A stretch of DNA of 64,000 bases from Enterobacteriaceae bacterium UBA7338 (GTDB taxonomy: Bacteria; Pseudomonadota; Gammaproteobacteria; Enterobacterales; Enterobacteriaceae): NCBI GenBank assembly GCA_002480085.1, contig DKPJ01000008.1, forward strand, positions 298,617-362,616, written 5' to 3'. This document shows, piece by piece, positions 17,113-25,396 of the stretch. The number at the start of each line of letters is the position of its first letter. Position 1 is the first letter of the stretch. The translations under genes and the position numbers were made by a program. The notes under the pieces are model-generated. The model saw only the letters and a list, made by a program, of their open reading frames with translations, did no database searches and was not told the DNA's origin.

Positions 17113-18201
17113 TTAATTCGCTTGCATACAGCGCGCCCGACGATCGTCCACGCGCTTCGCAAACCAGGCAGTTGTCAGGTTGCGGGTGATCTTCGGGCTC
17201 TCCAGCTGAATACCCGGCAGCAGCGCTTTCGGTAGCGTCTTCCCGCTCTTCTTCTCCGCCAGCCGGTAAACTCCTTTATAGAGTTCGGTCTCCTCAAAAT
17301 CCTGGCGATCGCCCCTCTCCAGCTGATCGCGGATCTCGGCGTCGCTGAGACCCAGCTTCGGTCCCAGCTTGCGCACCGCCCGCTCGGTGCTGCCCGCCTC
17401 GCGGCTGCCGTAGAGGATCACATCCCCGTCCAGCGCCAGCTTCACGCCGCTGGCCTTGCTGACCGCGCTTTGGAAAGCCGCGTTGCGGCTGGCGTACCAG
17501 CCTGCGTTGAAGTCGGCAAAGCGGTAGAGCGGCTCACTATAGTTAGCCGGGTAGTTAAGCAGGTGGTAAGTCCCGAACCAGAGACCGCCGCGCCGGGAAA
17601 AGACCTCCTGACGCACGGTGCCCTCCATCTTCCACGGGTAGCCCCGGGTGTGCTGCTCGGCAAAGGCGATGCTGACCTGCATCGGTCCGCCGGTATGCAC
17701 CGGATTGAGCGAGCCAAACAGCGTCTGCCCCAGCGGAACGATATTGATCAGGTCATCGAAAATGGCGCTAAGCTGCTTCTCGGTTTTGACGTTATCGAGC
17801 CGTTCGGCGTAGCTTTTGCCGTTGGGCGAGGGGACTTTCAGCGCGGTGCGCACCACAAACGCGGGAATGTGCAGCCGCCCGGCGCGCTTCTCAATCTCCT
17901 GCCAGGCGATTTTATTCAGCCCCGGCACGGCAGGATCGGCCTGATAGTTCGACTCCTGCTGCGCCACCGCCAGCACCGAGCAGACGTTCTCCCGCGTCGG
18001 CGCAAGGGACTGGCTTTTGAAGGTAGTGGCAAGATCCTCCGCCCAGGCGTCACGATCCTTTACGCTGGCGGGGATCTTCTGCCGCACCAGCTTCGCCACG
18101 TCGATCGCCTTCTCGCCCTCTTTGAGCGGCGGCGGGCGCGAGGTGCTACAGCCGACGAGGATCAGCCCCGCCAGCAGGGTTAAACTGCGTGATGCTTGCA
18201 T
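17113..18201 (-). CDS. yaiW: DUF1615 lipoprotein YaiW
   Basis: 362-aa outer-membrane lipoprotein. A signal peptide (ASRSLTLLAGLILVGC) ends in a lipobox with Cys at residue 18, followed by a soluble DUF1615 domain with an EYSN-like lytic-transglycosylase flavour (AVAQQESNYQADP, WYASRNAAFQ). It is encoded immediately after sbmA, and in E. coli the pair aids uptake of proline-rich antimicrobial peptides. ATG 18201 is used because CCGGAG lies five bases upstream; a further ATG at 18216 overlaps the sbmA stop (TAATGA). Confidence 0.92.
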   Translation of the reverse strand: MQASRSLTLLAGLILVGCSTSRPPPLKEGEKAIDVAKLVRQKIPASVKDRDAWAEDLATTFKSQSLAPTRENVCSVLAVAQQESNYQADPAVPGLNKIAWQEIEKRAGRLHIPAFVVRTALKVPSPNGKSYAERLDNVKTEKQLSAIFDDLINIVPLGQTLFGSLNPVHTGGPMQVSIAFAEQHTRGYPWKMEGTVRQEVFSRRGGLWFGTYHLLNYPANYSEPLYRFADFNAGWYASRNAAFQSAVSKASGVKLALDGDVILYGSREAGSTERAVRKLGPKLGLSDAEIRDQLERGDRQDFEETELYKGVYRLAEKKSGKTLPKALLPGIQLESPKITRNLTTAWFAKRVDDRRARCMQAN

Positions 18202-18215
18202 AGCCGCTCCGGTCA

Positions 18216-19436
18216 TTAGCTGAGTGAGGTTGTCGCCTGTACCACATCCTCACCGTCAAGTTCACGCTCAAAGGTACGTAAACGCTTATAGATAGACATC
18301 AGTTCCACCAGCGTGGTCCAGGAGTTGATGAGATACTGGAACGAGCTGCGCACCTGGTCGAAAACGTTGGTGATCTGGGTCATCAGGCCGAGCGTGATCG
18401 TACCGGCAACCATCGACGGAAACAGCAGGAACAGGCCGAAAACGTTGTCGATCTGCAGATAGAAGATGCGCGCAATGTTGAAGTACATATAGTGGAAGTA
18501 GAGACGGAAGTAGTTCCGGCGCACCGCGCTAAACAGCTCGCGTACGGTGGGCGGCGAGGCGCGCTCCGGATCGTCCTCACCGTAGACCAGCTCTTTACGG
18601 TAGGCCGCTTCGACGCGCTGGTTTTTAAACTCCAGCCCCGGCAGCTTGATCCCCACCACTGCCAGCAGGCCAGTACCCACCAACGACCAGACAATCGCGG
18701 CGATCACCAGCCCGTAGGGAACGTGGCCAACAATCGGCAGCTCTGGCACGTGCGGCGACAGGGCGACGAGGATAGGCAGAAACGCAATCAGCTTCATTAT
18801 CGCATTGAGCAAGCTGACCCCCATATCCTCCAGCGTCGAGGAGAAACGCATGGTGTCCTCCTGGACACGCTGGGCCGCACCCTCTATATGGCGCAGGCGG
18901 TGCCAGTTAGCCATGTAGTATTCGTTCATCGCCGTACGCCAGCGGAAAACGTAGTGGCTGACGAAGAAGTTATTCAGCACCGCGACGGTAACCGCAATCA
19001 TCGCGATGCCGAGGAATACCCCTGTTTCACGGTAAAACTGGCCGATGGCTACCTTATGCGGTGCGCTAAGGGCGCGCTGGATCAGATCGTAAAACGGGGC
19101 GTACCAGGCGTTGATCGCCACGCTCACCTCGACCATAAACCAGGTAACGAAGATAATTAGCGCGGTGCCGAGAATCGACCAGCGCTGCCAGCGGTGCGGG
19201 GCGTACGTGAACCAGAACAGGGCAAACGCGCCAACGCACAGGGCGTAATAAGCGTAAAAGATCAGGTAGCTGCCGGACCAGAAGCGCGACGCGCCTATCG
19301 GGGTCTCCTTAGCGGCACCTACAATGCGGGTTAACCACTCCCCGCCGCCCGCCTGCCAGAAGATGACGGCGATCAGCGACCACAGGATCGCCGAGAGCAG
19401 AAACGGCCCCGGCTTGGGAAAAAAAGATTTAAACAT
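18216..19436 (-). CDS. sbmA: Peptide antibiotic transporter SbmA
   Basis: 406-aa inner-membrane protein, the exact E. coli length, with about seven to eight membrane helices and no nucleotide-binding domain. SbmA is a proton-driven dimer that imports microcin B17, J25, bleomycin and proline-rich peptides. Recognisable stretches include SRFWSGSYLIFYAYYALC, YYMANWHRLRHIEGAAQRVQ and the cytosolic VRELFSAVRRNYFRL. Co-transcribed with yaiW and divergent from ampH over about 250 bp. Confidence 0.97.
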   Translation of the reverse strand: MFKSFFPKPGPFLLSAILWSLIAVIFWQAGGGEWLTRIVGAAKETPIGASRFWSGSYLIFYAYYALCVGAFALFWFTYAPHRWQRWSILGTALIIFVTWFMVEVSVAINAWYAPFYDLIQRALSAPHKVAIGQFYRETGVFLGIAMIAVTVAVLNNFFVSHYVFRWRTAMNEYYMANWHRLRHIEGAAQRVQEDTMRFSSTLEDMGVSLLNAIMKLIAFLPILVALSPHVPELPIVGHVPYGLVIAAIVWSLVGTGLLAVVGIKLPGLEFKNQRVEAAYRKELVYGEDDPERASPPTVRELFSAVRRNYFRLYFHYMYFNIARIFYLQIDNVFGLFLLFPSMVAGTITLGLMTQITNVFDQVRSSFQYLINSWTTLVELMSIYKRLRTFERELDGEDVVQATTSLS

Positions 19437-19683
19437 GAAATTCTCCTGCGACAGCTCACTCTTATTGTGTTGTTGATTCGCTATGGGTATGAAAATACCG
19501 AAGCCAGTGAGATTACCACAAGCGCTTCATGTCAAAAGAAGACATTGTGTTGCAGGAAAAAAGCGTCTGTTTACCTGGCGTTACGCTTGACCACGAAATA
19601 AAGCGCTTTTCCGGGCTTTGCATCGCGCCGGTAAGTAGTATAAATACGCTCTATCTCTTTAACTTTTTTGATGGATGCTGTCG

Positions 19684-20841
19684 TTGAAACGTTGCCTGCT
19701 CTTATCCACCCTGTTGTGCGCCCTGACCTTTTCATCAGTACATGCGGCGCAGACCTCCCCCGACCCGGAATTTGCGTCCGACGTTGTCGATCGCTATGCC
19801 AACCATATCTTCTACGGCAGCGGCGCAACCGGTATGGCGATGGTGGTGATCGACGGCAACCAACGCGTGTTCCGCAGCTTCGGTGAAACGCGTCCGGGCA
19901 ATAACGTGCGTCCCCAGCTCGACTCGCTGGTCCGCATCGCCTCCATCTCCAAGCTGATGACCAGCGAGATGCTGGTCAAGCTGCTCGATCAGGGCGTCGT
20001 AAAGCTCAACGATCCGCTCAGTAAATATGCCCCTCCCGGCGCACGGGTACCGGGCTGGCAGGGATCGCCTATCACGCTGGTGAATCTGGCCACCCACACT
20101 AGCGCCCTGCCCCGCGAGCAGCCCGGCGGCGCGGCGCACCGCTCGGTCTTTACCTGGCCAACCCGTCAGCAGCGCTGGAACTGGCTCTCGACCGCGACGC
20201 TGAAAACCGCCCCCGGCTCGCAGGCCTCCTACTCAAACCTGGCCTTTGACCTGCTGGCGGATGCGCTGGCCAACGCCGCCGGTAAGCCTTACGCCCAGCT
20301 GTTTGACGAGCAGATCGCCCGCCCGCTGGGGATGAAGGACACCACCTTTACCCCCTCGCCGGATCAGTGCCGTCGCCTGATGGTAGCGGAGAAAGGGGCC
20401 AGCCCCTGTGACAACACCCTGGCGGCCATCGGCAGCGGCGGGGTCTACTCTACGCCGGGAGATATGATGCGCTGGATGCAGCAGTTCCTCTCCTCAGATT
20501 TTTACGCCCGCAGCAACCAGGCTGACCGGATGCAGACCCTGATCTACCAGCGCAGCCAGCTGACCCGCGTGGTAGGGATGGACGTACCGGGTAAAGCCGA
20601 CGCGCTGGGGCTGGGCTGGGTCTATATGTCGCCGAAAGAGGGTCGGCCGGGGATCATTCAAAAAACCGGCGGCGGCGGCGGATTTATCACCTATATGGCG
20701 ATGATCCCCAGGAGCAACGTCGGCGTTTTCGTGGTGGTGACCCGTTCTCCTCTGACCCGCTTTAAAAACATGAGCGACGGGGTTAACGACCTGGTCACCG
20801 AGCTGAGCGGCAACCGACCGCAGATCGTCCCGGCCTCCTGA
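19684..20841 (+). CDS. ampH: D-alanyl-D-alanine carboxypeptidase/endopeptidase AmpH
   Basis: 385-aa class-C-type penicillin-binding protein (E. coli length). A signal peptide ends at AHA/VHA-A about residue 21. The catalytic SxxK motif is SISK, the YxN motif is YSN (QASYSNLAFD) and the KTG motif is KTGGGGGF. It trims peptidoglycan stem peptides in the periplasm and takes part in recycling. The start is TTG 19684, matching the E. coli MKR start; ATG 19675 would add three residues. Divergent from sbmA. Confidence 0.95.
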   Translation: MKRCLLLSTLLCALTFSSVHAAQTSPDPEFASDVVDRYANHIFYGSGATGMAMVVIDGNQRVFRSFGETRPGNNVRPQLDSLVRIASISKLMTSEMLVKLLDQGVVKLNDPLSKYAPPGARVPGWQGSPITLVNLATHTSALPREQPGGAAHRSVFTWPTRQQRWNWLSTATLKTAPGSQASYSNLAFDLLADALANAAGKPYAQLFDEQIARPLGMKDTTFTPSPDQCRRLMVAEKGASPCDNTLAAIGSGGVYSTPGDMMRWMQQFLSSDFYARSNQADRMQTLIYQRSQLTRVVGMDVPGKADALGLGWVYMSPKEGRPGIIQKTGGGGGFITYMAMIPRSNVGVFVVVTRSPLTRFKNMSDGVNDLVTELSGNRPQIVPAS

Positions 20842-20904
20842 TCCTCTCTCCGCGTCGGGGTGGTTAACGCCTGTTTTGGCGAAACACCCCGGGGTTGATT
20901 GGGT

Positions 20905-20910
20905 TATAAT
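20905..20910 (+). promoter_or_regulatory. Probable hemB -10 element
   Basis: A consensus TATAAT lies 32 bp before the hemB ATG, just after a GGGGTG...CACCCC hairpin (about 20858-20890) that probably ends ampH transcription. No convincing -35 hexamer is seen at 17 bp. Confidence 0.4.
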
Positions 20911-20941
20911 AGCCCTCTGATTCACCAACCTCAGGCATACC

Positions 20942-21916
20942 ATGACCGATTTAATTTCTCGCCCGCGCCGCCTGCGCAAGTCTGCCCCGCTGCGCGCCAT
21001 GTTTGAAGAGACAACGCTGAGCCTCAATGACTTTGTGTTGCCCATCTTTGTTGAAGAAGAGCTGGACGACTATAAAGCTATCGACGCCATGCCGGGCGTG
21101 GTGCGCATTCCGGAGAAGTATCTGGCGCGTGAGATTGAGCGCTTCGCCAACGCGGGCATTCGCTCGGTCATGACGTTTGGTATTTCGCACCACACCGACG
21201 CCACCGGCAGCGATGCCTGGCGTGAAGATGGCCTCGTGGCACGCATGTCGCGGATCTGTAAAGACGCGGTGCCGGAGATGGTGGTTATGTCCGACACCTG
21301 TTTCTGCGAGTACACCTCTCACGGCCACTGCGGCGTGCTGTGCGATCACGGCGTTGATAACGACGCTACCCTGATCAACCTTGGCAAGCAGGCGGTCGTG
21401 GCCGCTGCCGCCGGAGCCGATTTTATCGCCCCGTCCGCGGCAATGGACGGCCAGGTGCAGGCGATCCGCCAGGCGCTGGACGCCGCAGGCTTTACCGATA
21501 CGGCGATCATGTCCTACTCCACCAAGTTTGCCTCTGCCTTCTACGGCCCGTTCCGTGAAGCAGCCGGGACGGCGCTGAAGGGCGATCGTAAAACCTACCA
21601 GATGAACCCGATGAACCGCCGGGAAGCGATCCGCGAGTCGCTGCTCGACGAAGCGCAGGGCGCTGACTGCCTGATGGTTAAGCCGGCAGGCGCGTACCTC
21701 GACATCCTGCGCGACATCCGCGAACGCACCGAGCTGCCGATTGGCGCGTACCAGGTCAGCGGCGAGTATGCGATGATCAAGTTTGCGGCCCAGGCCGGTG
21801 CCATCGACGAGGATAAAGTGATCCTCGAGAGCCTGGGTGCGATCAAACGTGCCGGTGCGGATCTGATCTTCAGCTACTTCGCGCTGGATCTGGCCGAACG
21901 TAAAATCCTGCGTTAA
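20942..21916 (+). CDS. hemB: Porphobilinogen synthase (delta-aminolevulinic acid dehydratase)
   Basis: 324-aa enzyme (E. coli length) that condenses two 5-aminolevulinates to porphobilinogen in haem synthesis. The zinc-binding cysteines are in DTCFCEYTSHGHCG (about 118-131). The two Schiff-base lysines are in SYSTKFAS (about 190-197) and MVKPAG (about 246-251). Last gene of the block that follows E. coli order before the accessory segment starts. Confidence 0.98.
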   Translation: MTDLISRPRRLRKSAPLRAMFEETTLSLNDFVLPIFVEEELDDYKAIDAMPGVVRIPEKYLAREIERFANAGIRSVMTFGISHHTDATGSDAWREDGLVARMSRICKDAVPEMVVMSDTCFCEYTSHGHCGVLCDHGVDNDATLINLGKQAVVAAAAGADFIAPSAAMDGQVQAIRQALDAAGFTDTAIMSYSTKFASAFYGPFREAAGTALKGDRKTYQMNPMNRREAIRESLLDEAQGADCLMVKPAGAYLDILRDIRERTELPIGAYQVSGEYAMIKFAAQAGAIDEDKVILESLGAIKRAGADLIFSYFALDLAERKILR

Positions 21917-21924
21917 ACCGTCGT

Positions 21925-21950
21925 GCCCGGCGGCGCTCTGCGTGCCGGGC
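21925..21950. repeat. Short REP-like hairpin after hemB
   Basis: GCCCGGCGGCGC...GCCGGGC forms a GC-rich stem 9 bp after the hemB stop. It resembles half a REP and may serve as the hemB 3' end; no T-tract follows. Confidence 0.6.
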
Positions 21951-21968
21951 ATCCTAAACTTCACCTCT

Positions 21969-21986
21969 CTGTCACATAAACGCCAT
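21969..21986 (+). promoter_or_regulatory. Degenerate Pho-box-like sequence upstream of the olsF-like gene
   Basis: CTGTCACATAAACGCCAT aligns with the Pho box: first half site CTGTCAC has 6 of 7 matches to CTGTCAT, the spacer is ATAA, and the second half ACGCCAT has 4 of 7. Another CTGTCAG lies at 21999, off the 11-bp phase. It sits 44 bp before the start codon. Evidence is by eye only, and the motif is short enough to occur by chance. Confidence 0.35.
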
Positions 21987-22029
21987 CTCGCCCTTCTACT
22001 GTCAGCCTAAGACGGATGGAGGAGCCACC

Positions 22030-23739
22030 ATGTTTAGTCTCGACAGCGTTCTTGATGACCTCTGGCCACAGGCCAAACCCGCCCCCTGGCAACGCAACCT
22101 GCTTAAGCGTCTGCTCTACGAAGAGGAGTTCCAGCAGTTCGCCGCCCGCCATCGCCACCTGAAAGGGCTGGATATGGTCGAGCAGATCCTTGAGCATCTT
22201 CGCATCCGCAGCACCCTCTCCGCCCACGACCTTGAGCAGATCCCCGAGCATGGCCCACTCATCATTATCGCCAACCATCCTACCGGCACCCTTGACGGTC
22301 TCGCCCTGCTTCATGCCGTCTCTCGCGTGCGGCGGGATGTGAAAGTCGTGACCAACCGAATGCTGAGCCACCTTGAGCCGCTCAGCTCGCTGTTTATTCC
22401 TGTCGATAACCTCGGCGGACGCACGCGCAGATCCTCATTGCTGCAAATGGAGACGCAGCTGCAGCAGGGCGGCGTGCTGATCTTCTTTCCCGCAGGCGAA
22501 GTGTCGCGCCTGACCCGCCACGGCATTGGCGATGGGACCTGGCACAGCGGCTTCGTGAAGCTGGCAGCGAAGTTTCGTACCCCGCTGCTGCCGGTGTTTA
22601 TCCGCGCCCATAACAGCCTGCTCTTCTACGCCAGCACGCTGATCTCCTCCACCCTGCCGATGCTGCTCCTGATGCAGCAGATGTTTCGCCGCCAGGGCAG
22701 CAGCCTGCCGATAACCCTGGGCCAGCGCATCCCGTGGGAGAGCCTCCATAATCCTCACGCCAGCGCCCGCGAGACGGCGGAGCGGTGCCGCCAGCATGTT
22801 ATCCGCCTGGGCAAAGGCCAGCCGGGGCTGTTTAAAACCGAATGCGCCATCGCTCGCCCGGAGGGACGGCTAACCCTAAAACGCGCTCTGGCACAGGCGG
22901 AGTGTCTCGGTCAGACATCCGACGGCAAGACCATCTGCCTCTGGCAGCGCAACGGCGAGGAGGATGTTCCGGTGCTACGCGAGCTGGGCCGCCTGCGGGA
23001 GATCGCCTTTCGCGCCGTAGGTGAAGGCAGCGGGCAGCGGCGCGACATCGACCGCTATGACGATGACTACCTGCACCTGATCCTGTGGGATGAGGCCGAT
23101 CTGGAGATCGTCGGCGCGTACCGTTTTATGCCCACGGCAAAGCAGGTAGCGCAGCAGGGACTGGGTGGTCTCTACAGCTATAGTCTGTTTAACTATGACG
23201 AAAAAATGGACGACATTTTGCAGCACGGCATTGAGCTGGGACGCAGCTTTATTCAGCCGCGCTACTGGGGCCGTCGCGGGCTGGACTACCTCTGGTCAGG
23301 AATTGGCGCCTACCTGGCACGCTACCCCCAGTATCGCTATCTCTTCGGCCCGGTGTCGATCTCCGGTGGCCTGCCCCCGGCGGCACGGGATCTGCTGGTG
23401 GCCTTCTACCGCCTCTGGTTTCCGCCGGTGCATCCGCTGGCCGTCTCCCGCCGCCCCTGGCCTGCCTCACTCCCCGAGGTGCTGGCCCAGTTTACCGGCG
23501 ACGATTACACCGAGGATCTTACCCGCCTGAAGTCGCTGCTCGGCAACCTGGGCTGCGGCATTCCCCCGCTCTATAAGCAGTATTCAGAGCTATGCACGCC
23601 GGGCGGCGTCCAGTTTATCGACTTTGGTAGCGATCCGGACTTCAACCACTGCGTGGATGGCCTGGTGCTGGTAGATCTCACCCATCTGAAAAGTCAGCGC
23701 TATGCGCGCTACATCGGTGCGCATCTGATGCCGGGTTAA
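22030..23739 (+). CDS. olsF: OlsF-like bifunctional ornithine-lipid synthase (LPLAT + GNAT)
   Basis: 569 aa with two fused acyltransferase domains. The N-terminal LPLAT/PlsC-like domain (about 50-250) has the variant active-site block NHPTGTLDG near residue 80 and the second motif FPAGEVSR near 152. The C-terminal GNAT-like Acetyltransf_5/OlsB-type domain (about 310-500) shows LREIAFRAVGEG, YDDDYLHLILWD, EIVGAYRF, then GLYSYSLFNYD and a GRRGLDYLWSGIGAYL block. This order is that of OlsF described in Serratia, whose C-terminal part N-acylates ornithine and N-terminal part O-acylates lyso-ornithine lipid. The start has GGAGGAG at the usual distance. A degenerate Pho box may lie upstream. It could instead acylate another amino substrate. 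Confidence 0.75.
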   Translation: MFSLDSVLDDLWPQAKPAPWQRNLLKRLLYEEEFQQFAARHRHLKGLDMVEQILEHLRIRSTLSAHDLEQIPEHGPLIIIANHPTGTLDGLALLHAVSRVRRDVKVVTNRMLSHLEPLSSLFIPVDNLGGRTRRSSLLQMETQLQQGGVLIFFPAGEVSRLTRHGIGDGTWHSGFVKLAAKFRTPLLPVFIRAHNSLLFYASTLISSTLPMLLLMQQMFRRQGSSLPITLGQRIPWESLHNPHASARETAERCRQHVIRLGKGQPGLFKTECAIARPEGRLTLKRALAQAECLGQTSDGKTICLWQRNGEEDVPVLRELGRLREIAFRAVGEGSGQRRDIDRYDDDYLHLILWDEADLEIVGAYRFMPTAKQVAQQGLGGLYSYSLFNYDEKMDDILQHGIELGRSFIQPRYWGRRGLDYLWSGIGAYLARYPQYRYLFGPVSISGGLPPAARDLLVAFYRLWFPPVHPLAVSRRPWPASLPEVLAQFTGDDYTEDLTRLKSLLGNLGCGIPPLYKQYSELCTPGGVQFIDFGSDPDFNHCVDGLVLVDLTHLKSQRYARYIGAHLMPG

Positions 23740-23740
23740 T

Positions 23741-23820
23741 GCCCGGTGGCGCTTCGCTTACGCGGGCCTACACACCGCACCGTACCCTACGTAGGCCGGG
23801 CAAACGCAGTGCCGCCCGGC
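23741..23820. repeat. BIME: two inverted REP elements
   Basis: GCCCGGTGGCGCTTCGCTTA (from 23741) and, inverted, GTAGGCCGGGCAAACGCAG through GCCCGGC (23791-23820). The pair separates the olsF-like gene from the ethanolamine operon and probably marks the end of the olsF transcript. Confidence 0.85.
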
Positions 23821-23869
23821 AATGCAGCATCAGTACCATAACGCTATTTTTCACCACGCCGGGGCAGGC

Positions 23870-23898
23870 TGCACCACTGCCCCGTACGTTTCGGTGCA
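23870..23898. promoter_or_regulatory. TGCACC-N17-GGTGCA inverted repeat (possible enhancer-binding site)
   Basis: TGCACC (23870-23875) and GGTGCA (23893-23898) are perfect inverted 6-mers about 80 bp upstream of the sigma-54 -12 element. The half sites equal those of NtrC (TGCACC-N5-GGTGCA), but the spacer is 12 bp longer, about one extra helical turn, so binding by NtrC or another activator is only a suggestion. Confidence 0.35.
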
Positions 23899-23950
23899 CT
23901 GCATTTAGCACACTTTTTCCATATCATTGAAATCACTAGGGTTAATTTTC

Positions 23951-23966
23951 TGGCATCGCCTTTGCA
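23951..23966 (+). promoter_or_regulatory. Sigma-54 (-24/-12) promoter of eat-eutBC
   Basis: TGGCATCGCCTTTGCA has the invariant GG (23952-23953) and GC (23964-23965) separated by exactly 10 bases and otherwise matches TGGCAC-N5-TTGCA closely. It lies 42 bp upstream of the eat start codon and is correctly oriented. It implies RpoN-dependent control needing an enhancer-binding protein; no such activator gene is nearby. Confidence 0.75.
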
Positions 23967-24007
23967 GTCTCTGGTTCAGACTCTGTTTAATGGCGAGGCA
24001 GAACACG

Positions 24008-25387
24008 ATGACAACGCAAACAACCACACTGAAAAGAACGCTCGGCAGCTTCCGTCTCTGGGGGATTGCCGTAGGGCTGGTGATCTCCGGCGAGTATTTT
24101 GGCTGGAGCTACGGCTGGTCGCAGGCGGGCACGATGGGCTTTCTCGTCGTGGCGCTGGCCATTGCGGCGATGTACTGCGCCTTTATCTTTAGCTTTACCG
24201 AGTTGACGACCGCTATCCCCCACGCGGGCGGTCCCTTTGCCTACGCCTACCGCGCCTTCGGGCCGACCGGCGGGTTTATTGCCGGGTTTGCCACCCTGAT
24301 TGAGTTTGTCTTTGCCCCACCGGCGATTGCGATGGCCATTGGGGCCTACCTGAACGTGCAGTTTCCGGCGCTGGATGCAAAATGGATCGCCTGCGCCGCG
24401 TACGTCATCTTTATGACGCTGAACATTCTCGGCGTCGGTATTGCGGCCACCTTTGAGCTGATCGTCACCCTGCTGGCGATCTTCGAGCTGCTGGTGTTTA
24501 TGGGCGTCGTTGCGCCGGGCTTCTCCTGGAGCAACTTCACCGCCAACGGCTGGGCAGGCGCAGAGAGCTTTAGCGGCCTCGCCCTCTCCGGCATGTTTGC
24601 CGCCATCCCGTTCGCTATCTGGTTTTTCCTCGCCATTGAGGGGGCGTCTATGGCCGCGGAAGAGGCGAAGGATCCCCAGCGCACCATTCCACGGGCATTA
24701 GGCGGCGGTATCCTGACCCTCACCTTGCTGGCGGTTGGGGTGATGATCTTTGCCGGTGGCGTCGGCGACTGGCGTAACCTCGCCAACATCAACGATCCGC
24801 TGCCGCAGGCGATGAAGGTCATCGTCGGTAACAACAGCGGCTGGCTGCATATGCTGGTCTGGCTGGGGCTGTTTGGTCTGGTAGCCTCGTTCCACGGCAT
24901 CATTATGGGCTACTCACGGCAGATCTACTCCCTGGCACGGGCGGGCTATCTGCCAGCCAGCCTGGCAACGCTGAACCGTAAGACCCGGACGCCGCACCTG
25001 GCGATTCTGGCAGGCGGCGTGGTGGGCATCGCGGCTATCTTCTCGGACTCGGTCATTATTATCAGCGGCATGCCGCTCACCGCCTGCATCGTGACGATGT
25101 CGGTATTCGGCGCTATTGTTATGTATATCACCTCGATGGCCGCGCTGTTCAAACTGCGCCGCAGCGAGCCGAATCTTATCCGACCCTTTAAAGCGCCGCT
25201 GTTCCCCTATGCACCGGCGTTTGCGCTGGGCATGGCGGTCCTCTGTCTGGTGGCGATGGTCTGGTATAACCCGCTGCTGGCGCTGATCTTTGCGGGGATG
25301 ATGCTGGCTGGCTACCTGTGGTTCCGCAGCACAGCCACGGCCCGCGCACGTGCCGGACTGGATCCGCAGCTGCGTGCCCTCTCCTGA
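24008..25387 (+). CDS. eat: Ethanolamine permease
   Basis: 459-aa amino acid/polyamine/organocation (APC) family permease with about 12 membrane helices. The start of TM1 (GIAVGLVISGEYFGWSYGW) is typical of ethanolamine permeases, and TM6 has FAIWFFLAIEGASMAAEEAKDP. It imports ethanolamine across the inner membrane. ATG 24008 is chosen with GAGGC upstream; the open frame continues to 23927 but would overlap the sigma-54 promoter. It is followed 9 bp later by eutB, so uptake and deamination form one operon. Confidence 0.92.
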   Translation: MTTQTTTLKRTLGSFRLWGIAVGLVISGEYFGWSYGWSQAGTMGFLVVALAIAAMYCAFIFSFTELTTAIPHAGGPFAYAYRAFGPTGGFIAGFATLIEFVFAPPAIAMAIGAYLNVQFPALDAKWIACAAYVIFMTLNILGVGIAATFELIVTLLAIFELLVFMGVVAPGFSWSNFTANGWAGAESFSGLALSGMFAAIPFAIWFFLAIEGASMAAEEAKDPQRTIPRALGGGILTLTLLAVGVMIFAGGVGDWRNLANINDPLPQAMKVIVGNNSGWLHMLVWLGLFGLVASFHGIIMGYSRQIYSLARAGYLPASLATLNRKTRTPHLAILAGGVVGIAAIFSDSVIIISGMPLTACIVTMSVFGAIVMYITSMAALFKLRRSEPNLIRPFKAPLFPYAPAFALGMAVLCLVAMVWYNPLLALIFAGMMLAGYLWFRSTATARARAGLDPQLRALS

Positions 25388-25396
25388 GGAGGCGAC

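Noticed and set aside
19437..19683. Sigma-E promoter for sbmA
   Set aside because: Known for E. coli sbmA, but no GGAACTT/TCTGA pair with proper spacing was recognised here by eye.
20951..21964. 337-codon open frame antisense to hemB
   Set aside because: Mirror of the highly conserved hemB; composition is His/Arg/Val-rich and no ribosome-binding site is seen.
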